NCBI GenBank assembly: GCA_030765045.1
Contig: CM060962.1
Coordinates: 144,797,025-144,861,024, forward strand
Direction: 5' to 3'
Length of the DNA: 64,000 bases
Source of the DNA: Tenodera sinensis
Taxonomy: Eukaryota > Arthropoda > Insecta > Mantodea > Mantidae
Notes under the pieces: generated by a model
What the model was told of the DNA's origin: nothing
Databases searched by the model: none
Seen by the model: the letters and a program-made list of their open reading frames with translations, nothing else
Shown: positions 1 to 12,218 of the stretch, piece by piece
How positions within the stretch are numbered: position 1 is the stretch's first letter
Layout of the letters: each line of letters begins with the position of its first letter
Translations under genes and position numbers: made by a program

Positions 1-1
1 T

Positions 2-151
2 GATGAACCTATAAAAGTGGAGCTTCCGAAAAAAAGACTTCCGCTTATGATTTTATATGATATCTTTAGTGGACAATCTAACGAAGAAATAACTGAAAAC
101 ATATATCAGCAAAATTTTTATCATTTAATGACCTTTAATAACGAATGCTAA
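2..151 (+). pseudogene. R1-clade-like LINE ORF1 (gag) fragment
   Basis: Frame 2 is open from the window edge to TAA at 149-151. It encodes a basic stretch followed by RLPLMILYDIFSGQSNEEI and then IYQQNF. The pattern of a P-x-hydrophobic-YD segment, an acidic EE helix and Y-x-QN resembles the region before the zinc knuckles in ORF1 of R1/TRAS-type LINEs; this is family knowledge from memory, not a search. The CCHC knuckles that should follow are absent: the frame stops, and endonuclease sequence begins within about 30 bp. The left side is cut by the window, so the full 5' extent is unknown. Confidence 0.5.
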
Positions 152-3090
152 TCTACAAGTGACTAGGATCCATCAAGTCTGTGATGAACCTACTTCATGT
201 GTTGAAGTATGTTATAAAAGAGGAACGCTCATCTTAGTGAGCATTTATTTTCAATACAGTCATCCGATAGAACCATTCATCAATAAGATGCGCATAATAA
301 ACAACATGTATCCCCATACTCCAGTCGTATATGCTGCGGATTGCAACAGCAAATCCCCCTGGTGGTATAGTACCACTAGAGATGCAAGAGGTGAACTAAT
401 GGAAGAAGCCATAGCCGAATTACAGCTCCACATTCTAAATGAGCCGCTTAACCCTCCAACATTCCAAAATGGTGCTGGTTCAACCAGTAATATTGATATT
501 ACGTTAGCAAACCACAAAGCTGCTGAGAATGTTTCGAATTGGATGGTAGGTCAGGATCTTACTACCAGTGACCATAATCTCATCTACTTCCAATATAGGC
601 AACAACAGAACACTATAGCAACTGTTATATCTAAAAGACGACCTTTTAACATCAAAAAGGCAAATTGGGAAGCCCTGAAAGAAAATCTACTAATGCCACC
701 CTCAATTAATGTGGGTGACGATATTGACTACAAAGCTTCTGAGCTTACTAAGGCCATTCAGAAAGCTATGATTCAGGCAATTCCAAGAAGTAAGCCACGT
801 CCTTTTAGTAATAATATCTGGAACGAAAAAATTGCAGAAACGGATTAAAATGAGGAAAGCACACCGAGCATATCAGACTTCTATCTTAAACACGGAGAGG
901 CAAACACACCTTAGAAAATACCAACTATTGAAAGATGAATTTAGAACTTCTTTAAAAGATCTGAGGGAAAGATCATGGGATAATTTTATTGAGAATGCTT
1001 TAACCACCAATATATGGGGCATCCCATACAAGATAGCCACTGAAAAAATGAAGTCTCCAGAAGCCCTCTCTACATTACTTAAACCAAACGGTGAACTAAC
1101 TAAAGGATGGATTGAATCTATACAAACCCTGCTAACTACTGTCCCTCCCTCAGCTAACCATGAGTCAGATACAATCCAGCACAAACAACTTAGAAAGGAT
1201 TTCACCTCCGACGAACCAACAGCTGGAGTCGTCTATCCCTTTGAGAGATCTGAAGTTCTGCATGCATTACAAATCCTCAAAAAGAAGAAGGCTCCAGGAC
1301 CTGATCAAATACATGCAGAAATACTCATACATATTGCACCAGAAGTAACTCCATATCTAACAGATCTCTTTAATGAATGTCTATGGCAAGGCCGTATTCC
1401 CTATTGCTTGAAAGAAGCCAGTATCACGATCTTACATAAAGGTGGCGATAAGGATCCTGCATTGCCAAAATCTTATAGACCGATTTGTCTACTTAACCTT
1501 TTGGGTAAAGTACAATAAAAACTCCGATGTAAACGCATACAAGAGTTTAGGATCCTGAAAGGCCTTAATCCTACTCAATATGGTTTTAGATCTGGAAAGT
1601 CAACAACGGATGCAATAACTAAAGCCATAATTGCAGCTAAGAACTCTAAAAAGAACTATGTGATGGGTCTCTTCATTGATATAGCTGGAGCTTTCGATAA
1701 CCTCTGGTGGCCTGCACTTTTTGAACGCATGCGCAAACAAGAATACCCAGAAAGCCTTTATAGAATTCTGAAGAACTATTGTGTAGACCGCCGAGTCAAT
1801 ATCACAGGGGCAAATAGTACCGTCACACGTGATATTACGAAAGGCTGCCCGCAAGGTTCTATATTGGGTCCAATATTCTGGGATATAGGTTTGGAGACTC
1901 TGCTTAATGAGTCAGTAGTTGACACACAAATATATACCACTATAGCATATGCGGATGATCTACCTTCATAAATAGAAGGAAACACCCGCCTGGAACTGGA
2001 AACAAAATCTTCTGATGTGACCCAGAAGGTATATAGATGGTGCAACTCTGTTAAACTACAAATTGCAGCTAACAAATCTGCGTATTTGCTATTTAGAGGT
2101 AAATTATTAAGAAACCCAGTTATACGAATACACGAAGAACGTATTCAACGCCACAAGTACGAGACACATGTCACTCAGGTCTGCAACAAAGCCAGTAAAA
2201 TTATGATGAAGATTGCCAGTATTGCCCAACGTCAATATAAACTACCTCTCACTACCATTAATTGTATCTTTACTGCTATCATTACATATGGTGCAGGAGC
2301 GTGGGCACAGTGTATGCAAAAATTAAACCTCGTCGCAGATCTCAGAAAATGCCAGAGGAAAATTCTTCTCCGTGTTACTGGAGCAGCAAGAACGACCTCT
2401 ACTATGGCTCTTCCTGTGGCCACTGGTTCCTGGCCAATAGATCTACAGGTTCGCCTATATGGCGCTTACTATTGGCTAAAGAAAAGCAATCAACAAAAGA
2501 TAGAAGATATAATAGGAAAACGATGCTATATGAAAAGACAAATAAGGGCTGAGTTAATATCCTTATGGCAGTCAGAATGGGATAACCTGCAAACTGGGAG
2601 ACGCACCTATATGTTTTACCCTAATATACGAGAAAGGTTGCGACTAAAGCACCTAAATCCCTTACAAGCTGCATTACACTATATTACCGGCCATGGGCCA
2701 TATGGCACTTACTTAAAACGTTTTAATATCATCAACTCTGAAATGTGCACCAGATGCAATACATAAGATACTCCTCAGCATGTAAGGTTTAACTGTCAGA
2801 AATACAGTGAAATAGCACAATCTAACAGGGAAAAGCTCATGCACCTCACTTTATCGGAAATGGTCAGGAATAAGGAAAATCTAAATACTTTAAATGAGTT
2901 AGCGACTCAAATCAGTATAGCAGAAAGATATTTAAGACAAACTGAGCAAGAAAGAAATCTAAGAAATTTTTATAGACCTCCAGCGACTGTTGGAGCACCA
3001 TCCCGTCGATCCTTAAGATTGTCAAACCAATATAACCGAAACCAAGTGCCCCAAACTCCTGAACCTGTTATACCAAGAAAAATTACATAG
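132..3090 (+). pseudogene. R1-like LINE ORF2: endonuclease and reverse transcriptase, degenerate
   Basis: Non-LTR retrotransposon polyprotein for target-primed reverse transcription. Frame 3 (about 132-848) has the C-terminal half of an APE-type endonuclease: AADCNSKSPWW and later TTSDHNLI, the SDH catalytic motif. Frame 1 (832-3090) carries RT: KKKAPGPDQIHAEIL, SYRPICLLNLLGK, GLFIDIAGAFDNLWW, GCPQGSILGP and catalytic YADD at 1948-1959. A C-terminal zinc knuckle follows (C-T-R-C at about 2746, then H and C at about 2779-2796). Breaks: a frameshift near 832-848 and in-frame TAA at 1516-1518, 1969-1971 and 2764-2766. The N-terminal endonuclease is missing. The R1/LOA-like assignment rests on motif style; jockey is less likely. 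Confidence 0.88.
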
Positions 3091-3366
3091 AACAGAAGAT
3101 TTCATTGGATCACTTGACGACAACTGTAAGCAGAAAGGAGAAGAACGAGGCCAAAACGACAGCCTGATGAGACTTGGACAGCCTACCAGAGACGAATAGC
3201 AGCCGCTAGAGAACAATAAACTGCATGAATACTATGAGATCACATATAACTTTAAAATATCACTAATTTTCCTTATACTTATTTAGTTTAATTTAGGTTA
3301 GTAACTTCTGCACATTCTATTGTGAACAAATTGTAATAAATAAGTTTAAATAAATCAAAATATCAG
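3091..3366 (+). other. Probable 3' UTR of the R1-like LINE
   Basis: Non-coding AT-rich sequence after the last ORF2 frame. It ends in an A-rich stretch with AATAAA-like words (about 3335-3360) that could serve as polyadenylation signal and tail. The exact 3' end is uncertain because the element's 5' side lies outside the window and no target duplication can be matched. Confidence 0.45.
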
Positions 3367-3374
3367 TACACTAC

Positions 3375-3404
3375 GTCCAGATATAACAAATTAGGTATCT
3401 GGAC
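3375..3404. repeat. Perfect 9-bp inverted repeat (hairpin) after the LINE
   Basis: GTCCAGATA at 3375-3383 is perfectly complementary to TATCTGGAC at 3396-3404, with a 12-base loop. It lies between the presumed LINE 3' end and a T28 tract. It could be a 3' hairpin of the LINE or part of the flanking element. Confidence 0.6.
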
Positions 3405-3414
3405 ATAGCTGGCA

Positions 3415-3415
<1 letters not shown>

Positions 3416-3446
<31 letters not shown>

Positions 3447-4099
3447 TAATTGCAGTATTATATCCATTAGGGAATCACAAATATGATAGAAACATTAAAA
3501 AAGAAAATTTAAATATGCTCTAATCAGTCAGAAATGCATAAATTCCCTTGAAATGAAACGAATATACGCCAAGCCCATGTCTACTTACTGCGCATGCACG
3601 CTGAGGAAAAGTGAGTTGCCTTATTCGCTTTATTTACAGAATGGTACGGACATAAGACGATATTCATGTTCACAATAAATAGTAAAGTAGTTTGTTTCTG
3701 ACACTTACACATGTGGTGAACACATGCAGGTTCAATATCGCCTGTAAGACGTATATGTGAAGCATTCGTGCCGAAGCTGGCAGCTAATGGCTAGAGGTTA
3801 GGTTATACCTACATTGGATATTTATGTTCCCAATATGCATTAAACACTCCAAAGTGTCACTCTTGCGTGAAACACTTCTTGCGTTAGTAATACCGTTATG
3901 CCTTACTGAACTTAAGAATGTGCTACTAGTAATTGTTAAACTTTTAGGAATGCAAATTTACGCTTCACTGCAACATGTTTAAACAGAATGTATGTGCAAT
4001 TGTTTACACGTTTGGCTCGGTAAGTGTGCAATTCTCTTTAATTCTTTATATACCCGATTTAAAATGGGACTAATGTGCTTTATGCAAGCTCATACCTAC

Positions 4100-4131
<32 letters not shown>
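3416..4131. repeat. Unassigned segment bounded by T28 and A27 tracts
   Basis: A T28 run (3416-3443) and an A27 run (4105-4131) border about 660 bp of non-coding sequence. Long homopolymers of this kind usually mark retroposon tails: the T-run would be the tail of a - strand insertion, the A-run the tail of a + strand one. I recognise no element body or target duplication between them. Confidence 0.4.
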
Positions 4132-4134
<3 letters not shown>

Positions 4135-5162
4135 ATTTAGATTACGTGATGCAAAAGTTTTTAGAAGCACTTTCACTTCCAATAATAATTTTAATAAACA
4201 ATAAATAAACAATAATTATTAGTCCAATAAATTTTAACAAGAATCGTATGGGCACCAAAGAACTCGAGTTAGTGAAATTGCAACACGAAATTTCTTACAA
4301 GGTTTGTGCGCTATTTCAAGAAATGTAGGTAAATAAATCTGCCACTGGTGTTTGCGCCACAGTCGTGGACTAACCATTATTTACGTGGTAGCTTTAGAAA
4401 CAAAAAATGACAATACTTTTAATAACTAGCATTTATTAGCAGTAACAAATATGCAATAACATTGGGATTAATTCGAAATAAAAGTTTAGAGCATGTATTC
4501 AATATCTGTAGTCAGGCTTCACATCTTTTGCGGCTTCTAGGAAAAAAAAAAAAAAAGCATAGGATTAGGTAAACATTACGCGCGATCTACATCAATATGC
4601 GATGAAAGTAAACACAGTTGATGCGATGTTGTCACTTCTACCAGAATTAAGGCAACAAATTTTGGGTTTTTCAAATTAATTTACACAAAAACCATTGAAT
4701 CTATTGAAATACGCCAAAGGAAAAAGTTTATTCAATTTTCTATGAATATAGCTATAAATCAAGCACCTTCAATCAATAATTCAGGCAGGTGATGATAAAT
4801 ATTTTGGATTAAAATATTTTTTTCTAGAAAACTATAAACTCTTCAGCGTTTTGGTATTAGACTTTCTTCTTATTCCCGACATGAGAAATTCGCTATTAAA
4901 GTCTGACGGATTATTTCACTTCCATCCTCTATTTGTCATCATAGAAAAGTTAACTCACGTTATGTGGATGTGAAGTTGGTTTAAGAAGAAGCGCGTTTGG
5001 CCCAAAGTGATATATAGGGTCTGTTTGGAAGCTCGGCGCCAGGAGCAACTCACTTGTGTACATGTCTTTCGCTTACTCTGACCACGCCTCTCTTCTACAT
5101 CTAGGACTCCTCCATGTGCTGTTCACAAGGGCGACCGCTCACAACTTTGACTCTCAAGCAAT
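4132..5162. other. No gene recognised
   Basis: AT-rich non-coding sequence with a short A-run near 4541-4556. No ORF of note, tRNA-like boxes or inverted termini seen. The last about 160 bp before the hAT insertion are more GC-rich and may belong to the same interrupted LINE as the RT fragment on the other side. Confidence 0.4.
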
Positions 5163-5170
5163 CTCTAAAT

Positions 5171-7311
5171 CAGGGATGTCGAACAGCGCTACCAAACTGT
5201 GAACTAGAGACCGGTCTCACCTCTGCTGTATACGCAGCTAGAAGAGTAGGGGTGAACTGGTGCCAAACAACAACAAACAGTGGCGGCTGGAACCATGCTT
5301 CATGTTTGTACAACTTAACGGACATATACTATTGAATTAGTCACTGATCCTTTCTTATTGTTTGTTGTTTATTGTCTTTTGGATGCTTGGCAATGTTTGC
5401 TGCCCACAAGCTTGTCAATTTCAGGTTCCATCTCCTAAGAACATAGGCGTAACACTGACACAAAATGTCGGTCAGTAATATTAGTACGCCTGAGCGTTTT
5501 ATTGTTATTCAATTTAGAAAAAAAAAAAAAAAACTGTTAACAAATGTATGTCGACGCAAACATTGCTATCAAACGACGCGCAGGTTGACGAAGATTGGGA
5601 AATGTAGTTTCAGGTAATGAAATATACAATTTGACACCTAAATTTCCTGAATTATGCAATGATGTGTTGTTTTGCAAGTACATTAATTCCAATTACAAAT
5701 CATGCGAGAAATCACGAGGATGGACACTGAAAGGGTTGTTGAAGAGTCTCCATTCGGGATCCATAGACTCAACTTCTCCAAATCTGTTCTTAAATTCATT
5801 GAGGAGATCCTCTAACAATGTTTTGCAGTATGGTATCAGATGCTTACTGCCATCATTGAATACACTTTGCAAACAACGAAAATTATGCACATCCTTGTTA
5901 TCAACTTGTGTTATCCACAATTCAAAATTCTCCATAAATGCTTTCAAGTCGTCAAACATGTTGATTACGAGTCTGTCCTTACCTTGTAATTTCAAATTCA
6001 GGGGATTGAGATAGGAAGTCAAATCCACCAAGAACGCCAAATCACAAATCCAGTCTTCATTAGAGTTCTGGAGTTTGTAAATTGTGAGTTTGTGAGAATC
6101 CTTTTATTTCACTTCGAAGATTAAAGAACCTAGTCAGCATTATACCACGACTCACCTTACTTAACAGTAATACGAAACGTCCGAAAAATCAGAGTTCACA
6201 CCTTCAAGACATTTGTTGGAGCTGTCGATGACGTAAAGCATGTGAGCGAATAATGTTGACTATTCTTACAACGGCCGTCATAACATTCTTTACAATAACA
6301 GACTGAGCAAAGATTTGCACAATGAATAAGACAATGAATGAATTTAACTTTGCATCGAGTTCTTGAGTCAGAAATCTTCGTCCTCTTTTTACAAGTCCTG
6401 TTTCTTGTTCCGTCATACAAGGTGCGCCATCTGTTGCTATGCTGACTAATTTGTTCCATGGAAGTTAAAATTTACCAATAGCTTTTGTTACACCATCAAA
6501 AATATCTTGTCCTCGAGCTCGATCTTTTAATGAAACAAGATCGAGAAGATCTTCAAAAACATTGCAATTTAAATCGACGCTCCTCATGCATATATGTGCT
6601 GTGCTGTGTCTTTGCGGTCCGTACTCTCATCAAGGGCTAGTGAATAACAGGTAAATGTGTTCATTCTTTCTATTAGTTGTTCCTCCAAGTTATCTCCCAT
6701 TTCTGATATACGTTCCGCAACGTCAGTATTACGAGACAGACTTAAACATTGAAGCGCATTAACAAGTTCTGGGCATATTTCTTCTGCAGCAGTGACAAGA
6801 CAGTTTTTAACCAATTTTACACCCGTGAATGGTTTTGAAGCAGAGGCAATGTGTTTGCTGATTTTATAGCTAACACGAGCCAAACTTTTTGCACTAATGC
6901 CTCATGATGATGGTGATGATGATGATGATGATTATGGAATATTTTCGAAATTCACTCTTGACTGAAATTCCTCTACAGCCTTTTCACGAGCAACACCTCA
7001 TAGTTTGTCCGGACCATAAATTGCAGCATGTTGAGAATTAAAATGCCTTTTAATATTGTAATGATTTATATATCCAATTTCTGCTCTACGTGTTAAACAA
7101 CGTGCCTTGACGTCATTTAAGATAAAGAAGTATTGATCAGTCCACTCACGTTGAGAACACCGTTCTCTGCCCATACTAACCGCCACAGTATATATTTTGT
7201 CAACAAACCAGGTGCGGCACACCACTCTGACTGACTGTCGTTCGAGCACAGCTGCGACTGAAAAAAGCACCCGCTCATTTCACAGCTTGGGAGCGCTGTT
7301 CGACATCCCTG
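5171..7311 (-). mobile_element. hAT family 1 transposon, copy A
   Basis: A 2141-bp element bounded by imperfect terminal inverted repeats starting CAGGGATGTCGAACAGCG at 5171 and reading the same inward from 7311 on the other strand. It is flanked by a perfect 8-bp target duplication CTCTAAAT (5163-5170 and 7312-7319), the hAT hallmark. The target has TA at its centre, matching the nnnTAnnn preference reported for Buster-type hATs. The transposase reads on the - strand and is degenerate. A related, near-full-length copy is at 57292-59430. Confidence 0.93.
5369..7174 (-). pseudogene. hAT family 1 transposase, broken (copy A)
   Basis: Cut-and-paste transposase of the group often annotated as GTF2IRD2/ZBED-like hAT proteins. 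Reading from an ATG at 7174: a BED-like N-terminal zinc region (YNIKRHFNSQH near 7035), then VSYKISKHIASASKPF, a block ending CYSLALDESTDRKDTAQ (near 6600), TEQETGLVKRGRRFL (near 6400), and a C-terminal part with LTSYLNPLNLKLQGKDR (near 6000). The frame is broken repeatedly. A CAT/ATG trinucleotide tract has expanded at about 6911-6940, in a position where copy B has only a short CATCATCAT run. Same domain order as 57430-59212, so identity is secure, but this copy is dead. Confidence 0.88.
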
Positions 7312-7516
7312 CTCTAAATATAATACAAAGGCGAAAGTTTTAGTCTCAGTTGCGGGAAACAAATCTACACGAAGGCCAGTTCGAGGCGGAGTCCTCGAAG
7401 GTTCTGTACTGTCCCCCACGCTATTCAGCGTGTATGTGGCCGACATTCCAACCAAGCAGCACATCAACATAGCCCAGTATGCTGACGACGTGCTGCTATA
7501 TTCTACAAATAGACAC
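7312..7516 (+). pseudogene. LINE reverse transcriptase fragment (jockey-like)
   Basis: Immediately right of the hAT, one frame reads VLVSVAGNKSTRRPVRGG, then VLEGSVLSPTLFSVYVADI, then QYADDVLLYS. This is the RT block with the ExGSVLSP turn and the catalytic YADD. The frame can be followed upstream through the hAT target site into 5120-5162, suggesting the hAT landed inside the RT. No continuous RT is legible before that. Downstream of about 7516 the similarity fades. Confidence 0.78.
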
Positions 7517-9373
7517 CCTCGCAGAACCTTCCTCCCCATTCAGAGACACCTCCGCCTCGGCCTCGTCTCTGCGTATGTGGAGGATGAAATTAGGCGCCGG
7601 GCTACAACATTTTACTATCTTTTACCACATCGGAGCGCCCTGGTTAGGTCTCCTGGGGACTATCATCCCAGGGAACGCAAGCTTGTGCGACACCGGGTTC
7701 CCCGCATGGCTTGCGGGCAGCCCCTGTAACAGCAGAGCTAACGCAACAACAGCGCAAGCTGAGCTCCCATACAGTGCTTCCAAGAGATGCTTGGATTCAA
7801 AATTCCAAACTTTAACCTCCATATTTGGATGCACACACCAGCAGTGCCCAACGGAAGTTGTACACTGATTAGCAGCCGATGAGGAGCATAAACTTGCAAC
7901 CTCCCTTCTACTCACAACCCTATTATCACCCGTCACCCTGCAAAACCCCACATCCCGTCATAAAGTGGTTAAGCCCTATAAAGGGTAGGCACACGAATGG
8001 CACACCTCGGGCTGTTCCCACCCTGCCAACAGAAGGTCGGTCGGTCAGATTCTGAAAATCGTATCACCAAAGCCAGCTACTTGTGCAACCCGAACAAACT
8101 GCGTATTGCTTGTTAGAGGAAAACGGAATAATCTGTCCGTTTTATGGCGTAGAACACGGTTTTAGAGCTTCAAAATTGTAGGGTTGACTGCAATTATACA
8201 CAGTATCCCATTTAGCGTGATATTTCCTTTGTCTATAATGAATGCACCTCGCCCAGAATACAATCGTCTTAATTTCGATTCTTCTGTGCTTATAAAATAA
8301 GAACGTCTTCGTGAAATCATTTTATGTGATAGCTTTGCTCAGCTGCCAGGAGGTTCCAGATTTTTGTTTTACAGAAATAAAAAGCCGTAATGACCTTCGG
8401 ATGTGTATACCAAGGGCGCAAACTGTTAATGGATTGTGTTTTTCATAAGCGCATCCTCCGCAGCTTCCAAACATCACTAACCATTTGCTGTGATAAGTGA
8501 AGTATTTCTCCACTGGGATTCTAACCCGAACCCATTGCTGTATGCAAAGGGCTCACGTTGAACATGTGCCTCCTCAGTCAAATCACACCCCATTGTTCCA
8601 CAGACCGCAGCAAGCTTCCGTCCAACAAAGAACTTCCATTTCGCCCCGATTCTTAACCGCATTCAATTTCGCTAACGAGGCTGCGTCTATTTTCTGTTTC
8701 GTCGCCTCTGTTGTTGTTCCCATTCTATAACAGATCGATACGTTTTCTCAAGCAAACAGCCTAGCCCCCCTAGCCTGAACGAAATTGCTTGGTATTCAGA
8801 AGCGGCAGATACTTCACGTAATAAAGTAGGTATACATAACATCGGCATCAACATTGTGTGGTTTCAAATCAGAGAGCATATACCAGCAGCAAGAGAGAAC
8901 ATTATGTTTCATTCGTAATGGAATCAGAGGGGAGGGAAACACGCCAGCACACACTTCTTTGTGCTCAGGGTGATTTTGGATATACACTTGCTTATTTCCC
9001 AGAAGTCTTAACAATTCCTTAACATTCCCGAGTATTACTCGGAATATTCCTTTATAACCTATTTAAAAATTTTATGAATTCGCGCAACAGTTCCGAAAGA
9101 TACAAGCCAAAACATTACAAAAAATAAAGACATTAAACAAGTTCAATGCCTTCTCACGTCGAGGTTAGAAATAGCACAGGCACATTTAAAGCCGCTACCT
9201 CTTTGACACTACACCTCCTTCAAATGCTTGTTGCCGAAAGTCTAAAAACGAATGACAGCGGCATTATAACAATCATCTCGAAGTTTTCCAAGCGTTCATA
9301 AACCCGATTAGAGAGATAGCCACAGAAATGAGACACCATTGGCAGACAAGTGAGCCTCCAGGTGACGACTTAA
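7517..9373. other. Unassigned sequence right of the LINE fragment
   Basis: 7517-7960 is comparatively GC-rich, with opposed overlapping open frames of about 109-129 codons whose translations I do not recognise; it may be the tail of the LINE or another repeat. 7960-9373 is AT-rich with no supported gene. A small palindrome CCGAGTATTACTCGG sits at 9028-9042. Confidence 0.35.
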
Positions 9374-11093
9374 GGGGACAGTGTACTGTGAAATGCTCAA
9401 AAATCACTTTTTTTTTGCCTGTAAAAATTCTCTGAGTTTTCCTGAGCAAAATGGTATATCATTTATGTTGTTTGTACAATTATTACCAGTTTTGTAAGGG
9501 TTTTAAGTTGAGCATGCTGCTCTTTAAAATCAGATATCTTGCCACGCCCCCCTCCCAACAGGTACTAGTGGCAGCATGGAAGTAGAGGGAGCCAAGAAAA
9601 TATTCTGTCGTTCTGTAGGTACTCGTGGTGTGAGGTATGTTAAATATTTGGGGGATGGGGACTCGAAAGCATTCAAGACAGTTTGGGAATGTAAGCCTTA
9701 TGGAGATGATCTTGTGATTGAGAAACTTGAATGTGTAGGCCATATGCAAAAACGAATGGGAAGAAAACTGAGGGAATTGAAGAAGCAAATGAAAAAAACC
9801 AAATTATGTGACGTCAAGACTCTTGGTGGATCAGGCCGATTGACCACAAAGGTTATTGATAAGCTGCAAACATATTATGGCCTTGCAATAAGAAGAAATA
9901 CACATGATATTGATGCCATGAGAAATGCTGTATGGGCCACTTTATACCACAAAGCATCGACAGATGAAAAACCTCATCATGCCTTCTGTTCTAAGGACCT
10001 AACACTTGGTGTGGTTACCATAAGGCTGCAATGTCAGGTGAGTCTTATAAACATACAAACTCTCTACCATATGCTGTAATAGAGGCAATAAAGCCTATTT
10101 ATAGGGAACTGAGTGACACAAAGCTACTGAGTAAGTGCTTGCATGGACACACCCAAAATCAAAACGAAAGTTTTAAGAATTGTATATGGGAGCTTGTACC
10201 CAAGACAGTGTTTGTGTCATCAGATGTAGTGAAAATAGGTATCCATGATGCCATTATAACATCCAATGATGGTGCTGTGAGCTGACTTCTTGTGCTAAAT
10301 GAAATGGGGTTAAAAACAGGGATCAACACAGAAAAAGCTCTTCGGCATATCGATCAGCAACGGCTCTACCATGGCCAAAGAGCAGCACAAGCCTCAACAA
10401 AAGAGGCTAGAATAAGGAGGGAAGCAGAGAAGCAGCTTGAGGATCTATATGAGGATAATGATGATTATGATCCTGGAATGCATTAAGGTAGGCATGCAGA
10501 ACATCACAAAACTTCAAACAACTTTTTCTCAATATGTAAATTTTATGTACAAATGTACCTTTTTCTCATGAACTATCGATCATAGAGGCTTGAAATTTTC
10601 CACACTTCTTTATAACATACACATGTAGTCTGTCAAGCAGAATTTTTAAGCTCAGTGTTTATTAAGCATATGTGCAAACTGAAAACCTGTTGTAAAATTG
10701 CTTAAAAATCTACACATTATTTCCCAATTTACCAATTAATTTTTGTAGACTTCCCCAATTGATGTATTTTAAAAATTCTGCTTTTTAGGGTAGCTAACTA
10801 TATTCAAAACATGCCTGAATTTTTTCAGTTGTGTGTTGCAAATGGTTCCCGAGGAACAGGTACCCAAGTTTTGTATGCTTTTGGAAAATATTTTTTGAAT
10901 AAATTTTCAGGTATCTGAATTTTTTAAAAATCTATTTTAACAGACAGAATCATGAAACATAAACCAAAATATGTCTCATTTCATTGTGAATACGTAGTAA
11001 AATTGTCAATCATTTCCATTTGATAGCCTTTTGTGTATTGTAAATTCTGTCATGTGATGTAAAATTGGTATTCTCTCAGAGTACGCTGTCCCC
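9374..11093 (+). mobile_element. TTAA-flanked transposon with Mutator-like transposase
   Basis: Terminal inverted repeats GGGGACAGTGTACTGTGA (9374) and, on the other strand from 11093, GGGGACAGCGTACTCTGA: 16 of 18 bases match. Both ends abut TTAA (9370-9373 and 11094-11097), within a CTTAAG hexamer on each side. The interior has a truncated Mutator-like transposase (9576-10486), then about 600 bp of AT-rich non-coding sequence. The 8-11 bp duplication usual for Mutator elements is not visible. Only about 200 bp separates the left terminus from the truncated coding region, so the first part of the transposase has been deleted. Confidence 0.8.
9576..10486 (+). pseudogene. Mutator-like transposase, N-terminally truncated
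   Basis: Similar, from memory of the family, to the arthropod Mutator-like transposase domain. Visible blocks are YVKYLGDGDSKAFKTV, KLECVGHMQKRMGRKLREL, LGGSGRLTTKVIDKLQTYYG and WATLYHKASTDEKPHH in frame 3. After a frameshift near 10031-10045 come LPYAVIEAIKPIYRELSDT, LLSKCLHGHTQNQNESF and a lysine/arginine-rich tail in frame 2. A TGA interrupts at 10283-10285 and the frame then continues to 10486. The upstream domain with the first catalytic aspartate is missing, so the product would be inactive. In-frame SGTSGS codons precede the ATG at 9576, so that ATG is internal rather than a true start. Confidence 0.78.
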
Positions 11094-11097
11094 TTAA

Positions 11098-11965
11098 GAG
11101 TTTTTGTATTCTAACGGCAAAAGTGACAGAAATTTTATTTGACAATTTTGTAGAGATTAATGCGCTATTAACAGTAATCTACTAGCACCGTTGATGCACA
11201 TGATCCAATCTGTGAAGGATAGGTAGCTTTAGTTGCGTAGTAACTTTACTGTCCTATCTAGTTTACTACTATTGAATTAATCACAATACACGGTTTTTTG
11301 AACGTGCGATTGCTGTTCTGAGGGCACAGAGACGTATAGGGGGCCCAAAATCTCAGAAATTGTGACTGACTGCAAACCCGGCTACCGAGCCTTGGCATTC
11401 TTTCAGTTTAGCTTACTCGGAGAGCGAAATTATGCCTTTGCTTACTAAGAGCGAGCAACGCATACAGTATGCATCGATGTTTTCATACAGAGTAGTAAAC
11501 AGTGCTTATTCAATATTCGTTATATTTATAACTATGACTCCGGTTTTCAAAGTTAACTGGTAAGATACTACTAAAGCGCAGAGTGATCCACTGCGGAGCA
11601 TTGCCACTCAGGCCCACGAATGACACCGCTGTTTTCTGCCTGCAGTAGCTCTACCGGCGCAAGCAACCATCTCAACTTAAGCTTTTGAATGGTATCGTCA
11701 ACACTACCAGACGTGGCTTATTGATCAACAGTACGCAGAGGCTAGTGCGGTAGATCTTGATACTGCTTTTGAAAAGCTGACACTAATTTCATTTTCGTGC
11801 AAGCACATTTATTATTCACTATCGTCGAAAAATAGTATGCAATACACATGTTTTAAGTGCCTTGCAGAAACTTGGAAGTCTCGTATTTTCGAACCTCCCT
11901 TTCTGCAAAAATGCACTTACCATGCTTGTAGTCTAATATACCATTAAACTAATACACGCACTTCC
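11098..11965. other. No gene recognised
   Basis: Mixed-composition unique-looking sequence between the Mutator-like element and a SINE. No ORF, terminal repeat or tRNA-like promoter seen. Confidence 0.35.
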
Positions 11966-11976
11966 AAGTATATTTG

Positions 11977-12207
11977 CGTCGGTTTGGGTGGCTCAGTTGG
12001 TTAGACGCTGGCCTACCGATCCCAAGGTCGCGGGTTCAAACCCGGCCCAGGCAGATGGTTTTTAAGTGTGCTTAAAAACGACAGCTCCATGTCAGTAGAT
12101 TTACTGGCATGTAAAAGAACTCCTGCGGGACAAAATTCCGGCACACCGGCGACGCTGATGTGATCCTGGCAATTGACAGCGTCGTTAAACAACAAAATAT
12201 TTTTTTA
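11977..12207 (+). mobile_element. tRNA-derived SINE, family I, copy 1
   Basis: The 5' part is tRNA-like with pol III box A (TGGCTCAGTTGG at about 11989) and box B (GGGTTCAAACCC at about 12032). A family-specific body contains TTTAAGTGTGCTTAAAAACG and CGGCACACCGGCGACGCTG; the T-rich end is at about 12207. The flanks are near-perfect 11-bp duplications: AAGTATATTTG (11966-11976) and AAGTACATTTG (12208-12218). Three further copies lie at 48587-48841, 48991-49203 and 55340-55490. The acceptor stem does not fold as a tRNA, so this is not a tRNA gene. Confidence 0.92.
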
Positions 12208-12218
12208 AAGTACATTTG

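Noticed and set aside
7479..7951. Opposed 129- and 109-codon frames as host genes
   Set aside because: They overlap each other on opposite strands, follow directly from a LINE RT fragment and show no recognisable domain.
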